This document shows, in pieces, positions 33,209 to 42,459 of a stretch of DNA of 64,000 bases. This DNA is from Azolla caroliniana. Its lineage: Eukaryota; Polypodiophyta. Location: contig JBHGNT010000017.1 in assembly GCA_043228905.1 (NCBI GenBank), forward strand, positions 7,936,001 to 8,000,000, in the 5' to 3' direction. The first letter of the stretch is position 1. Every line of letters starts with the position of its first letter. A program made the position numbers and the translations under genes. The notes under the pieces were generated by a model. That model ran no database searches, had not been told where the DNA came from, and saw only the letters and a program-made list of their open reading frames with translations.

Positions 33209-35224
33209 CGGAGCTAAAAGAATCTTCATTAAATCCATTCGGATGTAAGGGGACCGAGTAGAACATGAGTACTGGTGGAAGTCATCACTTTGTAACCTTC
33301 ATCGATGGCTACACCCGGCACAGTTGGGTGTGCTTGATCAAGAACAAAAGCGAAGTATTCTCTTGAAGGTGAAAATCCTTGCCGAATAGGAGACAAAACG
33401 AAAGATGAAGTGCCTAAGGTCCGATGGCGGGAAAGAGTACTTTTCTGACCAGTTCTCTAGCTATCTATAAAAGGAAGAAATTCGACACGAATTCTCCTGC
33501 AGATACACACCGCAGCAGAACGGCATGGCCGAGAGGAAGAATCAGATAATCAAAGAAGCGGCCAAGACAATGCTTGAGGAGAAGTATATGCCAAAATTCT
33601 ACTGGGACGAAGCTGTAAGGATGAAGTTATACCTGCAGAATCAGACTTCTGCAAATGGCGGAGTGTCGCCACACGAGCTGTACTCCGAGAAGAAGCCGAA
33701 TTTGGCACACTTGAGGGTATTCGGTAGCATTGCTTATGTGCATGTGCCGAAGGAAAAACGGAGGAAGTTAGATGTGAAAGTCGAGAAGTGTATCTTGGTC
33801 GGCTACTCGGATGAGGAAAAGGGTTATAAGTGCTATAACCCCTGAACGAAAAAGGTCTGAGTAAGCGGGGATGTCGTTTTCAACGAGTCGGCTTCGTGGT
33901 ACTTGCCTTCACTTCCCATCCCCATCCACTCCATTCCGAATTCTGAGGATGAGGCCAGTGAGACCGAGATGCCCCTTGAGGAAGAGGAGATCGGAACTCT
34001 AGAAGACAGTCCGATCTCATTTCGGCTAAATGAGCCGAATGAGAGAATGAGTCTAATGGACCAGTCGAAAGAAGATCTAGAGAGTAGTGGAGAGTTAGTC
34101 GTGCAGTCCCCGCACTAGAAAACGAGGAGATGGTTTACGCGCAAGGAGAAGGGGAAGATGAAGATGTTGGAATATGATAGTGAGGCCGGCACATCGGATC
34201 GAAGCGAATTCGATGTGGGACCTTCGAAGGCGAGGTCAAAGTCCGCCGAGAGGACCACGAAATCGGCGAACCAGAAATTATGCAGATCCACCCGCCAGAA
34301 GAATCTCGTAATTCGGTACGACTATAATGAGTATATGGCGCAACATTATGCATATATGGCAAAGGTGGCAAATGTGCGTGAATTCGAGAACTACGCAGAA
34401 GCGGCGAAGGACGCAAATTAGCGTTCCGTTATGGAGGAAGAGATGTGTGAGCTAAAGGAGAACGAGACTTGGGACTTGGTTGACACCCCCAAGGGTGTGA
34501 ATGCGATCGGATGCAGGTGGGTATACAAGGTCAAGTACAACGCCAACAACTTGTTCAACGATATAAAGCCTTATTAGTGGCAAAGGGCTAGATGTAGAAA
34601 CACGACATCTATTACGATGAGACCTTCGCTCCGGTCGTAAATATGATAACTCTTTGTGCATTGCTAGTCGAAGCAGTGGCAAAGGGGTGTCTCTTACATC
34701 AAATGGATGTAAACAACGTGTTCCTACAAGGCAATCTTGAGGAACAAGTGTACATGGTACAACCCCCCATATTTCTATCTCAACAAAACACCTCAGTAGT
34801 TTTCCAATTGAAGAAGTCGTTGTTTGGACCTAAACAAGCCCCGCCTGCTTGGAATGCAAAGATCCTGCAACGACAGTGTAAGATGAGGTTTGCTCCATAA
34901 ACATCAGACTCTTCATTGTCCATTCGTCCGAGCCAGACCGAACTTATTAGCATTTTGCCATATGTCATCGTTGGTGTCGACCTCAGAGAAATCAGCCGAG
35001 TAAGGTCTCAGCTTGCGGCATAATTCAAAATGAAGGATCTAGGGGACCTTCATTACTTCCTTAGAATCGAGGTGATCCAAACCCTTGAAGGCATATTGAT
35101 CAGCCAATGCCATTATGTGCTCAATAAGTTCGGGATGGCGTATTGTAAGTCTGCCTCAACCCCTCTGGATAGAAACCTGACGCTTCGCCAAAATTCGGGA
35201 ATGGCGTGCATCCCGACACGGTTT
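33203..35224 (+). pseudogene. Copia D integrase, linker and RT (broken)
   Basis: The integrase core is frameshifted to 33520. The end block MAERKNQIIKEAAKTMLEEKYMPKFYWDEAV...HLRVFGSIAYVHVPKEKRRKLDVKVEKCILVGY is open (33525-33845). The linker is acidic (33903-34118) and then basic (RQKNLVIRYDYNEYMAQHYAY). RT includes YETWDLVDTPKGVNAIGCRWVYKVKYN, MDVNNVFLQGNLEEQVYMVQPP and KKSLFGPKQAPPAWNAKI. The catalytic box is destroyed (LPYVIVGVDL, the two Asp codons lost, ~34955). It continues MKDLGDLHYFLRIEVIQ and STPLDRNLTLRQNSGMA, then jumps at 35224 to the end of RNase H. Confidence 0.82.
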
Positions 35225-35788
35225 GCCGATATCTTTACCAAACCTCTTGGCCTAGACAAGTTGCGGCAACTCTCGGGCATGTTTGGCATACAACACCTCA
35301 ATATGCTAAACTTGAGGGGGAGGACTGAAACCAAAAAGGAGAGAGACGAAGTCCGAAAACCCGAATCGGATGAAGAATTAGATTTCGGTATGACTAAAGA
35401 AGTCAGAACGTCTAGATCGGTTGGAGAAGCGGAGGACACATGGACATGTGGAAGAAGATCGGCTAAGAAAAGAGTAGTCACATGCAAGGGGAGTGGCTGA
35501 AAGAGAAAGCCAAAGCCAAAACCAACCAAACCAAGGGGAGGTGAAGCCGAGAAGGGCAAGAAAGGCGGTAGAGTCAAAAAGGATAGAGCCGACCAAAAGA
35601 AGGCCAAGACCAAGACATGGGTAGATGTGGTAAAGGGCCTGAAGGAGGGCGAATCGGAGACAACCAATTCAGATGAGGGCTGGATTGAATCGGAACCAGT
35701 TGATTCGATTGTGGAAGGTGATTCAGACGAGCCGAACCGCACAAAGGCCAAGCGGATAAGAAGACAACTGAAGCTGACACCAAAATAG
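35225..35788 (+). pseudogene. Copia D RNase H end with C-terminal extension
   Basis: RFADIFTKPLGLDKLRQLSGMFGIQHLNMLNLRGR follows directly on RT, so ~200 residues, including the RNase H active site, are deleted. The same frame runs on through one TGA (35498-35500) to TAG 35786-35788. This gives an ~150-residue extension: SDEELDFGM, a Lys/Pro stretch KRKPKPKPTKPRGG, KAKTKTWVDVVKGLK, ETTNSDEGWIESE, and DSDEPNRTKAKRIRR. This is the most complete copy of the extension in the window. Confidence 0.78.
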
Positions 35789-36046
35789 AGGAGCTTACGG
35801 GTCGAACGACGCCAATACCCCGACAAGGACGGAGCTGACAAGGGCCTTGGACGTAGACAAGCCGAGCATAAGTGTCAAGGTGCATAGAACCACATGAGTC
35901 AAGGAGTGCCAAATTGAACGGGTCGTGGGACGCAGGCCTGAACTGGACAAGGAGCACGAGCGAGACGTCGAGATGCTAGGAGAACCTGGAATGATGAACC
36001 AGCTAGAGCTGACACGGTGGGACCTCAAGTTGAGCTTGAGGGGGAG
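35789..36046 (+). other. 3' untranslated tail and PPT of Copia D
   Basis: No open frame. It resembles the tails of C, F and H (GGTCGTGG, GAGCACGAGCGAG, CCTCAAGTTGAGC blocks). It ends with CTTGAGGGGGAG (36035-36046). Confidence 0.65.
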
Positions 36047-36994
36047 TCTTGAGAGACAGCTCAACGTGAACTGATGTTAGCCAGTCAGGGTAGGCGTCGG
36101 TCAAGTACGAAGCGTCGGAATCGACAATGGTCGGAAAAGACAGAGTCGGAGTCGGATCGATGGGTTAGCAATTTTGCCGACTAAATAAAAAGTAATTACG
36201 AATATTAGAGTTAGTTAGAAGTTCTGTTAGTTTTTGCCAGCAAGGCAATATGTACTTCTTGATGAGTAAGTCTCTCGGGTTACCTATAAAAAGGGACCAA
36301 CAACATTGTAACAACATCGTCTATTTTGGAAGTTAATATAGTGGTTAGTTAGTAGGAAAGAGTTGTGTGCTGTTGTTCAGAATATTATTTCCATTCCCTA
36401 TTCTATACATTTATACATTAATCATAACTGTTTATACCAATTAGTCGATCACGATACAAGTCAACTGTATCATTAGTCTACGTAGGCGTAATTTAGTATT
36501 CCATTTGTACTCCACAGTTTCTTGATAGAATGTTCGACACCACTGGTTATCGGTCACAAGTGTCGATTGTCGACTGAACAAGAGTTGAATCGGTCGAAGA
36601 AGCCGAGGGCTGAGAGTTGAGAGCCGAGAGCCAAATCGAATAGAGTTCGATTTTGGTGGGTCGAGTCGGATGACATCCGAAAAGGCCGTTGAGGGCCTAT
36701 ATTCCTATTATAGCAAATAGGAATATTGTAGGTAGAATTAGTGTCAGGCTCATTTATGAGCATTCAAGTACTGACGGTACTTGTGTCAACCCACTCGTCA
36801 AGGGCCTATATATAAAGTGCACTCTGAGCAGTGTTGTAAGTACTAAGTCTTTTTGTAATCGAAATATTGTTGTCTGCTCTACTCAGTCTCTCTCTCTCTC
36901 TCCCATTCTTTGTGTTTACCTAACTGTTGAGTTTCTAAAATGACTCTGTACTCAGTGTCTATCACACACGCTTCTGCACACATATTCTTTTACA
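36047..36994 (+). repeat. LTR3 of composite C/D (split)
   Basis: Pieces 36047-36071 (TCTTGAGAGACAGC) and 36580-36994 (end CTTTTACA) match LTR1. Between them is an insertion with TSD TGAAC. The palindrome is at 36766-36782 and the TATA segment follows near 36807-36816. It is followed by TTCTT. Confidence 0.83.
36072..36574 (+). mobile_element. LTR-like insertion inside LTR3
   Basis: 503 bp flanked by TGAAC (36067-36071 and 36575-36579). It begins TGATGTTAGCCAG and contains a promoter-like CCTATAAAAAGGG (~36279-36291). Its end (GTGTCGATTGTCGAC) is not a canonical CA, so the exact LTR end may lie near 36546 (TTCGACACCA), with a short PBS-like CTGGTTATCGG scrap after it. No coding capacity. Most likely a solo LTR of a family not otherwise seen here. 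Confidence 0.6.
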
Positions 36995-36999
36995 TTCTT

Positions 37000-37136
37000 T
37001 TTCTCTCTTCTTTGTAACTCTACACTTCGAGAGCTCTTTACAATGTTAGGTTTGGGCTTATATACTCAAGCCCTAACTAAAAGACGTGTTCACACTTAGG
37101 ATACAAAGTGGAAGGAGTCGGTATTTTATGCCAACA
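37000..37136 (-). repeat. outer part of Copia B 5' LTR
   Basis: On the minus strand it starts TGTTGGCATAAAATACC and has AGTATATAAGCCC (TATA, ~37057-37070). It ends with AAGAA, the complement of the TTCTT duplicated by the composite element. It joins 11592 to give an LTR of ~250 bp. Confidence 0.72.
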
Positions 37137-37140
37137 CATC

Positions 37141-37540
37141 TCTCTCTCTCTCTCCTCTCTCTCTCCTCTCTCTCTCCCCAACAACTCCTTGTCTCATTGT
37201 GGCCATATGCCATACCATCACATAACAAGTTCCACACATCACACACACACACACACACTATCTCTCTCCCTCCCTCCCTCCCTCCCTCCCTCCCTCTCTC
37301 TCTCTCTCCAACAAATCTATGTCTCATTGTCGTGTTGCCGTCGTCTGCCATGTTGTCGTGTTGTTGTATTGTCATCATTAGCTGTTGTCTGAGTTCTTGT
37401 ATGTACTATTGTAGAGTGCAACCTTGGTGGACCTTTGAGGTGTGTGCGTTTCACTTTGAATGTGTGCCTTCTTTGGTGGGTTCTTTCCGTGTGCTCATCG
37501 CGTGCTACGTAAGAACCGACGAAATGCTAATGTGAAAAAC
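37141..37540 (+). repeat. LINE copy 1, 5' untranslated region with microsatellites
   Basis: (CT)n (37141-37177), (CA)n (37241-37258), (CCCT)n (37265-37300) and more CT, then a unique segment ending ACGTAAGAACCGACGAAATG. The same series occurs at 40541-40896, identifying it as the shared 5' end of two LINE copies. Long open frames across it are repeat artefacts. Confidence 0.8.
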
Positions 37541-40201
37541 CATCACACCATAATACATTTCACGCATGAGCTCACTGACATCTACTGCCGACATGTTCAA
37601 GCACATCTCAGCTCTTTTGATTCTTCCTTGCCTTTAGAGAACCTCACTACAGAACTCACACACATCCTTCACTCAACAATAATTAGCAGCTTCCCATACA
37701 CGAAACACTCCAATCATAGTAGAATAGGGTCTATTCCACAGAACAAGTGGTATGATGAGGATTGTAGAGAGTTTTATAGACAACTTAAAGTGTCACAATT
37801 TAGTGCTACTATTTCCTCAGTAAAGGCTCACAAAGAGATGCGCAAGATGACACATCGTAAAAGACAAGATTGGGAAGCATCTCAATATTGGGAACTCTAC
37901 CATATGCTCATGAGTAGGGATTGCGCCCTTGCATGGAAGAGACTACGGGAACGGCGACCACAAACACCCATCGAGGATTCCAATGCCTTCCACACCCCGA
38001 CCTACCATGGGGACACTTTTCATGACCTCTAGGGTCACGAAGGTTATAAAAACATTACAACATAGGAAATCCATGAACCACATAGGATTGCGAGCCGAGC
38101 ACATCATATATGCTCGAGAGTGCCTAGCCCCCTTTCTCACTCTAATCTTCAACCGCGCCCTCGCCGAGGGTTTTCCACCACAATGGACCATGAACAAAGT
38201 GGCCCCTATACATAAAGGAGGGGATGCAATGGACCCAAATACATATAGGACCATTATGATAGGTCATACTCTTGTAAAACTATATGGTACAGTAATGGAA
38301 GCGGAGCTCAACGATTATTTGGAAACATTAAGTCTTCGAGCACCTGAGCAGGTTCACTTTAGAGGAGCCTTCACCACTATTGACCATATCTTCACACTTA
38401 GGTGCTTAATTGACCAGACGAAGGCTCATAAGAAGAAACTATATAGTTGCTTTGTGGACTTCCGCAAAGCCTTTGACACAGTTCCTAGGGAGAGGTTGTT
38501 TGATAGACGTAAGAGCTTGGAGATACCGAATGACATTATCTGGGCCATTTATGCCCTATATGAGCAAGTCTCTGAGTGCATAAGATGCGCAGGTGGCCTA
38601 TCTGATTGTCTCACTAGCACCATTGGTGTAAAACAGGGTTGCCCCCTATCACCGACTCTTTTTGGGATCTACATTGATGAGATCACTGATTTTATTGCTC
38701 ATAAGGGAGGCAAGTGAGTAGCTATTGGGGATACACTAGTTAGTCTCTTACTCTACGCAGACGACATTGTCTTGCTCTCAAAGTTGGAACACGACCTACA
38801 AAAGCATCTTAATGCCCTAGATGACTTTTGTACACAATGAGGGTTGGTAGTGAATCTAACAAAAAATAAAGTCCTTATCTTTCATACATCGTCCTGAGTT
38901 AGGAGTAAATGTCACCTAATCCTCTCTCATAAACTAGTTGAGGTAGTTGGATCATATGTACACTTGGGAGTCACTTTTAGTGCTCGCTCAAGTAAATTCT
39001 CGATGACCCAGGCAGCCAAAGATAGGCTAACGAGAGGGTATGCATCCCTGTCACTCTTAGAGAGACAATGCCACCAGGTATACATTCAAGAGCCACGGAC
39101 TAAGGGATGGCTCTTCAACTCATTAGTGACCCCTTCCCTCATATGTATGCATCAGTAGTATGGGCTCCAGGTCTACCATCTTTCATGTGGACACAATTAG
39201 AGAGACCTTTGGTGATGATGTTATCACGTCAACTCCAACGCAAATCGACAATAACACATGACATTATTAGAGCAGAGTTCAGTCTGCCCCCAATGTTAGT
39301 AGAAGCACTTTTTCAAGTGGTAGTTTTTATTCATCGGATACATAGTCAACCACAAGATAGGATATCCCATTGAGCCTTTGAGGCATCCCGATTCCTACAT
39401 GCGTCTGGAGACACTAGCTCTTGGTATAGCACTGTGGTGAGTTGGTTACTTGCAAACGACATAGACATTAATAACCTACCTCCCCTTAAATACAACCATG
39501 GGACTGATCAAACTCTAATCTCTCATGAAGACTGTAATAAAGTGATAAGCCAAGAAATATGGCAAATTTACACTCGATATAAATGGATCACCCTACGAGA
39601 GCCACTCCCATCTAAAATGTTGTACTATAAGGAACACTTCTTGCACTTCTCTAAGTTAGGTTTTATTACACGACCAAGATATCTAGATACATTCTTATCA
39701 AATGCACTAAGGGTGGCCATTGGACAACTTAGGATATCATCTCACCAACTTGAGATTGAGAATGGTCAGGCTAATAGAGTCCCTACAGAGGAAAGACTAT
39801 GTAGGTTATGCCACATAGAGATAGAGGATGAGTATCACTTCACATGTGAGTGCCCAACTTATGTCGAGATACAGGCGGAATACCAAGACATATTAGGACC
39901 CTGTCCCACCCTCTCCAAACTATTAGATACCCTGGATATAAAGAAAGTAGGTAGGTGTATCTTAGAGCTAAAACAACATAGGGAGAATAAATTACAAAGT
40001 GTTAACGATAACCCTTTTACTATTCATCAACATGTAACTAGTGTAATTTTTCAGGAACAAGGGGGGATGATGAATGTGGATACACTTACACCGCTCGGCC
40101 TCTCTCTTGAGGAAGTAGAAATGCAAAGAACGACCAAACACCCTCGGATGTTGGGCTTCAAAACAAGTCGACACGGAGTAGAAAAAAGATTAAGAAGATA
40201 A
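37541..40201 (+). pseudogene. LINE ORF2 reverse transcriptase and C-terminal zinc region (broken)
   Basis: The pre-RT segment ...NKWYDEDCREFYRQLK is followed by RT motifs over two frames: GLRAEHIIYARECLAPFLTLIFNRAL, EGFPPQWTMNKVAPIHKGGD, RTIMIGHTLVKLY, PEQVHFRGAFTTIDHIFTLRCLIDQT, SCFVDFRKAFDTVPRERLF and GVKQGCPLSPTLFGIYIDEI. A TGA follows, then catalytic YADD (38754-38765, LLLYADDIVLL). The C-terminal part (39434-40201) is open and holds CRLCHIEIEDEYHFTCECP, a Cys/His cluster typical of LINE ORF2 ends. Breaks: frameshift ~38000, TGA 38715-38717, several stops 38838-39430. The protein would nick-prime and copy LINE RNA; this copy cannot. Confidence 0.88.
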
Positions 40202-40540
40202 GGGAACGTGAGCTACGTTGACTAGAAGCTATGGTTGGGGTACCTTTTACATTGGGACCATGGGCCACATCCACATCGAAACCCTTTGACCTCCCGCTTC
40301 TCGTCGAGATACTTGGATGGAAATGAAATTAGGCATAGTATAACATCATTTTCATTGTAGAACATGTTTTTTATATAGAACATATTTGTTATTTTACTAG
40401 AATTATTTAGCTTAAAACTCTATCTTAAATTTTTTTTATTATTTTTTATTTTTGATGAATGGGTAAAGATCCCATTTTTTGTTGTAAACCATTTGCCTCA
40501 TGGGCCAATTTTGGCCTCAGAAGACGTTAATATATCTTTC
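40202..40540 (+). other. LINE copy 1 3' untranslated region
   Basis: AT-rich and gene-free, with TTTTTTTATTATTTTTTATT (~40430-40450). It ends at the CT tract that starts LINE copy 2. Confidence 0.6.
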
Positions 40541-41850
40541 TTGTTTTCTTTCTCTCTCTCCCTCTCTCTCTCCCCAACAACTCGTTGTCGCGTTGTGGCC
40601 ATCAGTCATGCTATCACATAAGAAGATCCACACATCACACACACTCACTCACTCTCTCTCTCTCTCCAACAAATCTCCGTCTCGTTGTTGTCATCTGTTA
40701 TCGTGTTGTCATGTTTCCGTGTTGTTGTATTGTCACCGTTGGTTTTTGTCTGAGTTCTTGTATGTACTATTGTAGAGTGCATCATTGGTGGACCTTTGAG
40801 GTGTGTGCGTTTCACTTTGAATGTGTGCCTTCTTTGGTCAGTTCTTTCGGCGTGTTCATCGCATGCTACGTAAGAACCGATGAAATGCCAATGTGAATGC
40901 GACGCCCACACAAGCTCGGCTAAGTCTTCCACCCATTTCTGTTGTCTTTTTTTATTGACACCAAAATGACATCTAAATGAACTAAAGAACATTAGGAGAT
41001 GCAAGATGAGGCTATAACTAAAGAAGACTTTTTAGATATGTCTAATCGATTAGCAAGAATATAGAATGATATGAGAAAATGGGCAAAAGAAGCCGAAACC
41101 CAAAAGAAAAAAGATAGAGAGGAAAAAGACGCTCTTAAGGCCGAAATAAAGAAACTTAATGTAGAAAACACCAGCATTAAGAAACAACTCAATGACCTCG
41201 AAGTATCTAGGGAAGACAGTGAAATATACTCCATAGAGGATATAAAGGAAGAGATTAAAAAAGTTATTTAGAGGAAGTTAAAAATGACATGGAGTTAGCT
41301 AAAATAGGTTGGTAGACGTAGTAAAATGATACATTAAAAAGGAAATAAAGATGAAAATATTGTTAACACTACCCTTGAAGAAGATAAAATGCGTCAGGCC
41401 AGACGCTTAAATGTATGTGTCACTAGACTCAAGGAAGGTGCACTCCCCGAAGAAGATGCACAAACACTTGGGAAAATCTTCGGGTACACAGAGGCCCTAC
41501 CAATCACCAAAACTTCGAGGGGTGGATGTGACACAACTAGGAAGAGAGCCTTAGTCCTTCAATTTAAAGACGTACAATCTAGAATCACAGTTTTTAAGAA
41601 GACATCACCGACAAAAAGCACTTCAATTAGTGGAAAGGTACATGTGTTTCATTATAGATGGCATGGATCAGAAGACGACTTGTTTGCCACAATTTCAAAG
41701 GTTGTCGAAGGATATTGGAGATGAATGCCTTGTTTGTCGTATTATTAGACAATAAGGGCTCAATTCTTCCTAACATATCCTAATATCCACAATGACCCTA
41801 ATCTTAAAGTGACAGTCATGCAAAGAGTTTTACAGTCTTAGCAAGGTATT
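40541..41850 (+). mobile_element. LINE copy 2, 5' UTR plus ORF1, truncated
   Basis: The 5' UTR (40541-40896) is the close relative of 37141-37535, in the same order of CT, CA and unique blocks. ORF1 sequence follows to ~41724, and the homology fades by ~41850. ORF2 is absent. The head-to-tail order with copy 1 means the full LINE (5' UTR-ORF1-ORF2) is represented only by the two broken copies together. Confidence 0.68.
40963..41724 (+). pseudogene. LINE ORF1-like coiled-coil protein (broken)
   Basis: Starts near ATG 40963 (MTSK). TGA, TAG and TAG stops interrupt the N-terminus. A Glu/Lys-rich coiled coil follows: MRKWAKEAETQKKKDREEKD, KAEIKKLNVENTSIKKQLNDLE (41071-41271). A second block (41389-41724) reads RRLNVCVTRLKEGALPEEDAQTL and then LQFKDVQSRITVFKKTS, ending VEGYWR and TGA. 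A coiled coil followed by a small nucleic-acid-binding-like domain is the usual LINE ORF1 layout; the second block is not assigned to a named fold from sequence alone. Confidence 0.6.
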
Positions 41851-42382
41851 CTCCCGCCAGTATTATACGTTGTCGTGACGATTTTCGGCAATGGTGTGAA
41901 AATCACATAAAACGTACAAAATCGAGTATGAATCACATAAAACAATAATAGTGAAGATAACATTTTAAATAAGTTTAATATCTAAGTACAAAATGATGGA
42001 GGTCTTCAAGAGCTTTCGAATACACTTTATTACACGAGAAACGAACAACTAGATGTCAAGATATGAGGGTATAAAGTTTGTGAAAGGAAAAGAGAAAACT
42101 GTGAGATATCCCACATAGGCACGACAAATACGGCTCTCATCATATATAAGGTTTTGGCCAACCAAAACCGGACCCGTGATGGAGCCGGTGATCCAGCGGC
42201 AGCCAACAAAGCGACGATGGCACACCGGCAACCGGTGATCCGGCGGAACCGACATCCGGCGAGGTGGTGGCCACCGGTAACCGACGGCATCCGGCACCGG
42301 CGAGGCGACGACATCCGGCTGGAAACCGGCATCTGGCGAATCGGTGACTAGATAAATAAATATATAAATATATATACAAGGA
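41725..42382. other. gene-free stretch with CCGGCGA-rich repeats
   Basis: 41850-42150 is AT-rich and has no recognisable gene. 42165-42350 is GC-rich and made of short imperfect repeats around CCGGCGA, CCGGTGA and CATCCGGC. (TATA)n follows at ~42356-42376. It may be the body of the SINE-like unit whose tRNA-like head is at 42383-42452, read on the minus strand. Confidence 0.45.
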
Positions 42383-42452
42383 GGGCAAGTAAGGATTCGA
42401 ACCTTGCACCTCCAAGTTAGGAGTCAATTGGCTTACCACTAAGCCAAGATAT
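42383..42452 (-). ncRNA. tRNA-like Pol III promoter head (probable SINE)
   Basis: The minus strand has an A box TGGCTTAGTGG (42446-42436) and a perfect B box GGTTCGAATCC (42403-42393), correctly spaced. The acceptor arms do not pair (AATATCT versus CTTGCCC) and no good 5-bp anticodon stem forms, so it is not a functional tRNA. A tRNA-derived SINE running leftward is the best reading; its 3' end is not defined. Confidence 0.6.
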
Positions 42453-42459
42453 TTAGTTG

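Larger units (their letters stand above)
11593..36994 (+). mobile_element. composite three-LTR Copia element C/D (25.4 kb with nested insertions)
   Basis: Outer LTRs at 11593-12038 and 36047-36994 are the most similar pair. They are flanked by a perfect 5-bp TSD TTCTT (11588-11592, 36995-36999). Between them lie PBS, RT-RNase H-tail (12080-13582), PPT, a third more diverged LTR (13831-13874 plus 17436-17822), then gag to tail (17823-18060 plus 31914-35788) and a second PPT. The middle LTR has no TSD of its own and no PBS follows it. This layout suggests a recombinant or template-switched unit that inserted once. Insertions inside it: Gypsy I, Copia E with all its nested elements, and an LTR-like unit at 36072. 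Confidence 0.8.
2250..37136 (-). mobile_element. Copia element B (minus strand), host of two large nested insertions
   Basis: Reading leftward: 5' LTR start (37136-37000), remainder of the 5' LTR (11592-~11482), PBS (11466-11455), gag (11353-10481), protease and pre-integrase (10480-9897), integrase, linker and RT (4252-2308). The order gag-PR-IN-RT defines Ty1/Copia. Copia A interrupts the integrase region. The composite C/D element interrupts the 5' LTR, leaving TTCTT on both sides. No 3' LTR is seen; the homology dies out near 2250-2300 within the RT/RNase H region, so the 3' end is lost. The left boundary is approximate. Confidence 0.75.
37141..40540 (+). mobile_element. LINE copy 1 (non-LTR retrotransposon), internally deleted
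   Basis: 5' UTR (37141-37540) is joined directly to the second half of ORF2 (37541-40201). ORF1 and the endonuclease domain are missing. A 340-bp T-rich 3' region follows, without a clear poly(A) tail, and the next LINE copy then starts immediately. Confidence 0.78.

Noticed and set aside
17436-36994. Copia D as an independent insertion with LTR2 and LTR3 as its pair
   Set aside because: LTR2 is far more diverged from LTR3 than LTR1 is, no PBS follows LTR2, and the TTCTT duplication flanks LTR1 and LTR3.
37086-37535. 149-residue Ser/Pro/Leu-rich frame and its minus-strand partner
   Set aside because: Made by CT, CA and CCCT microsatellites in the LINE 5' UTR.
42030-42439. Minus-strand frames of ~80-100 residues over the CCGGCGA-rich region
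   Set aside because: Low-complexity repeat translation, no conserved content.
42383-42452. Functional tRNA gene
   Set aside because: A and B boxes are present, but acceptor and anticodon stems do not pair.
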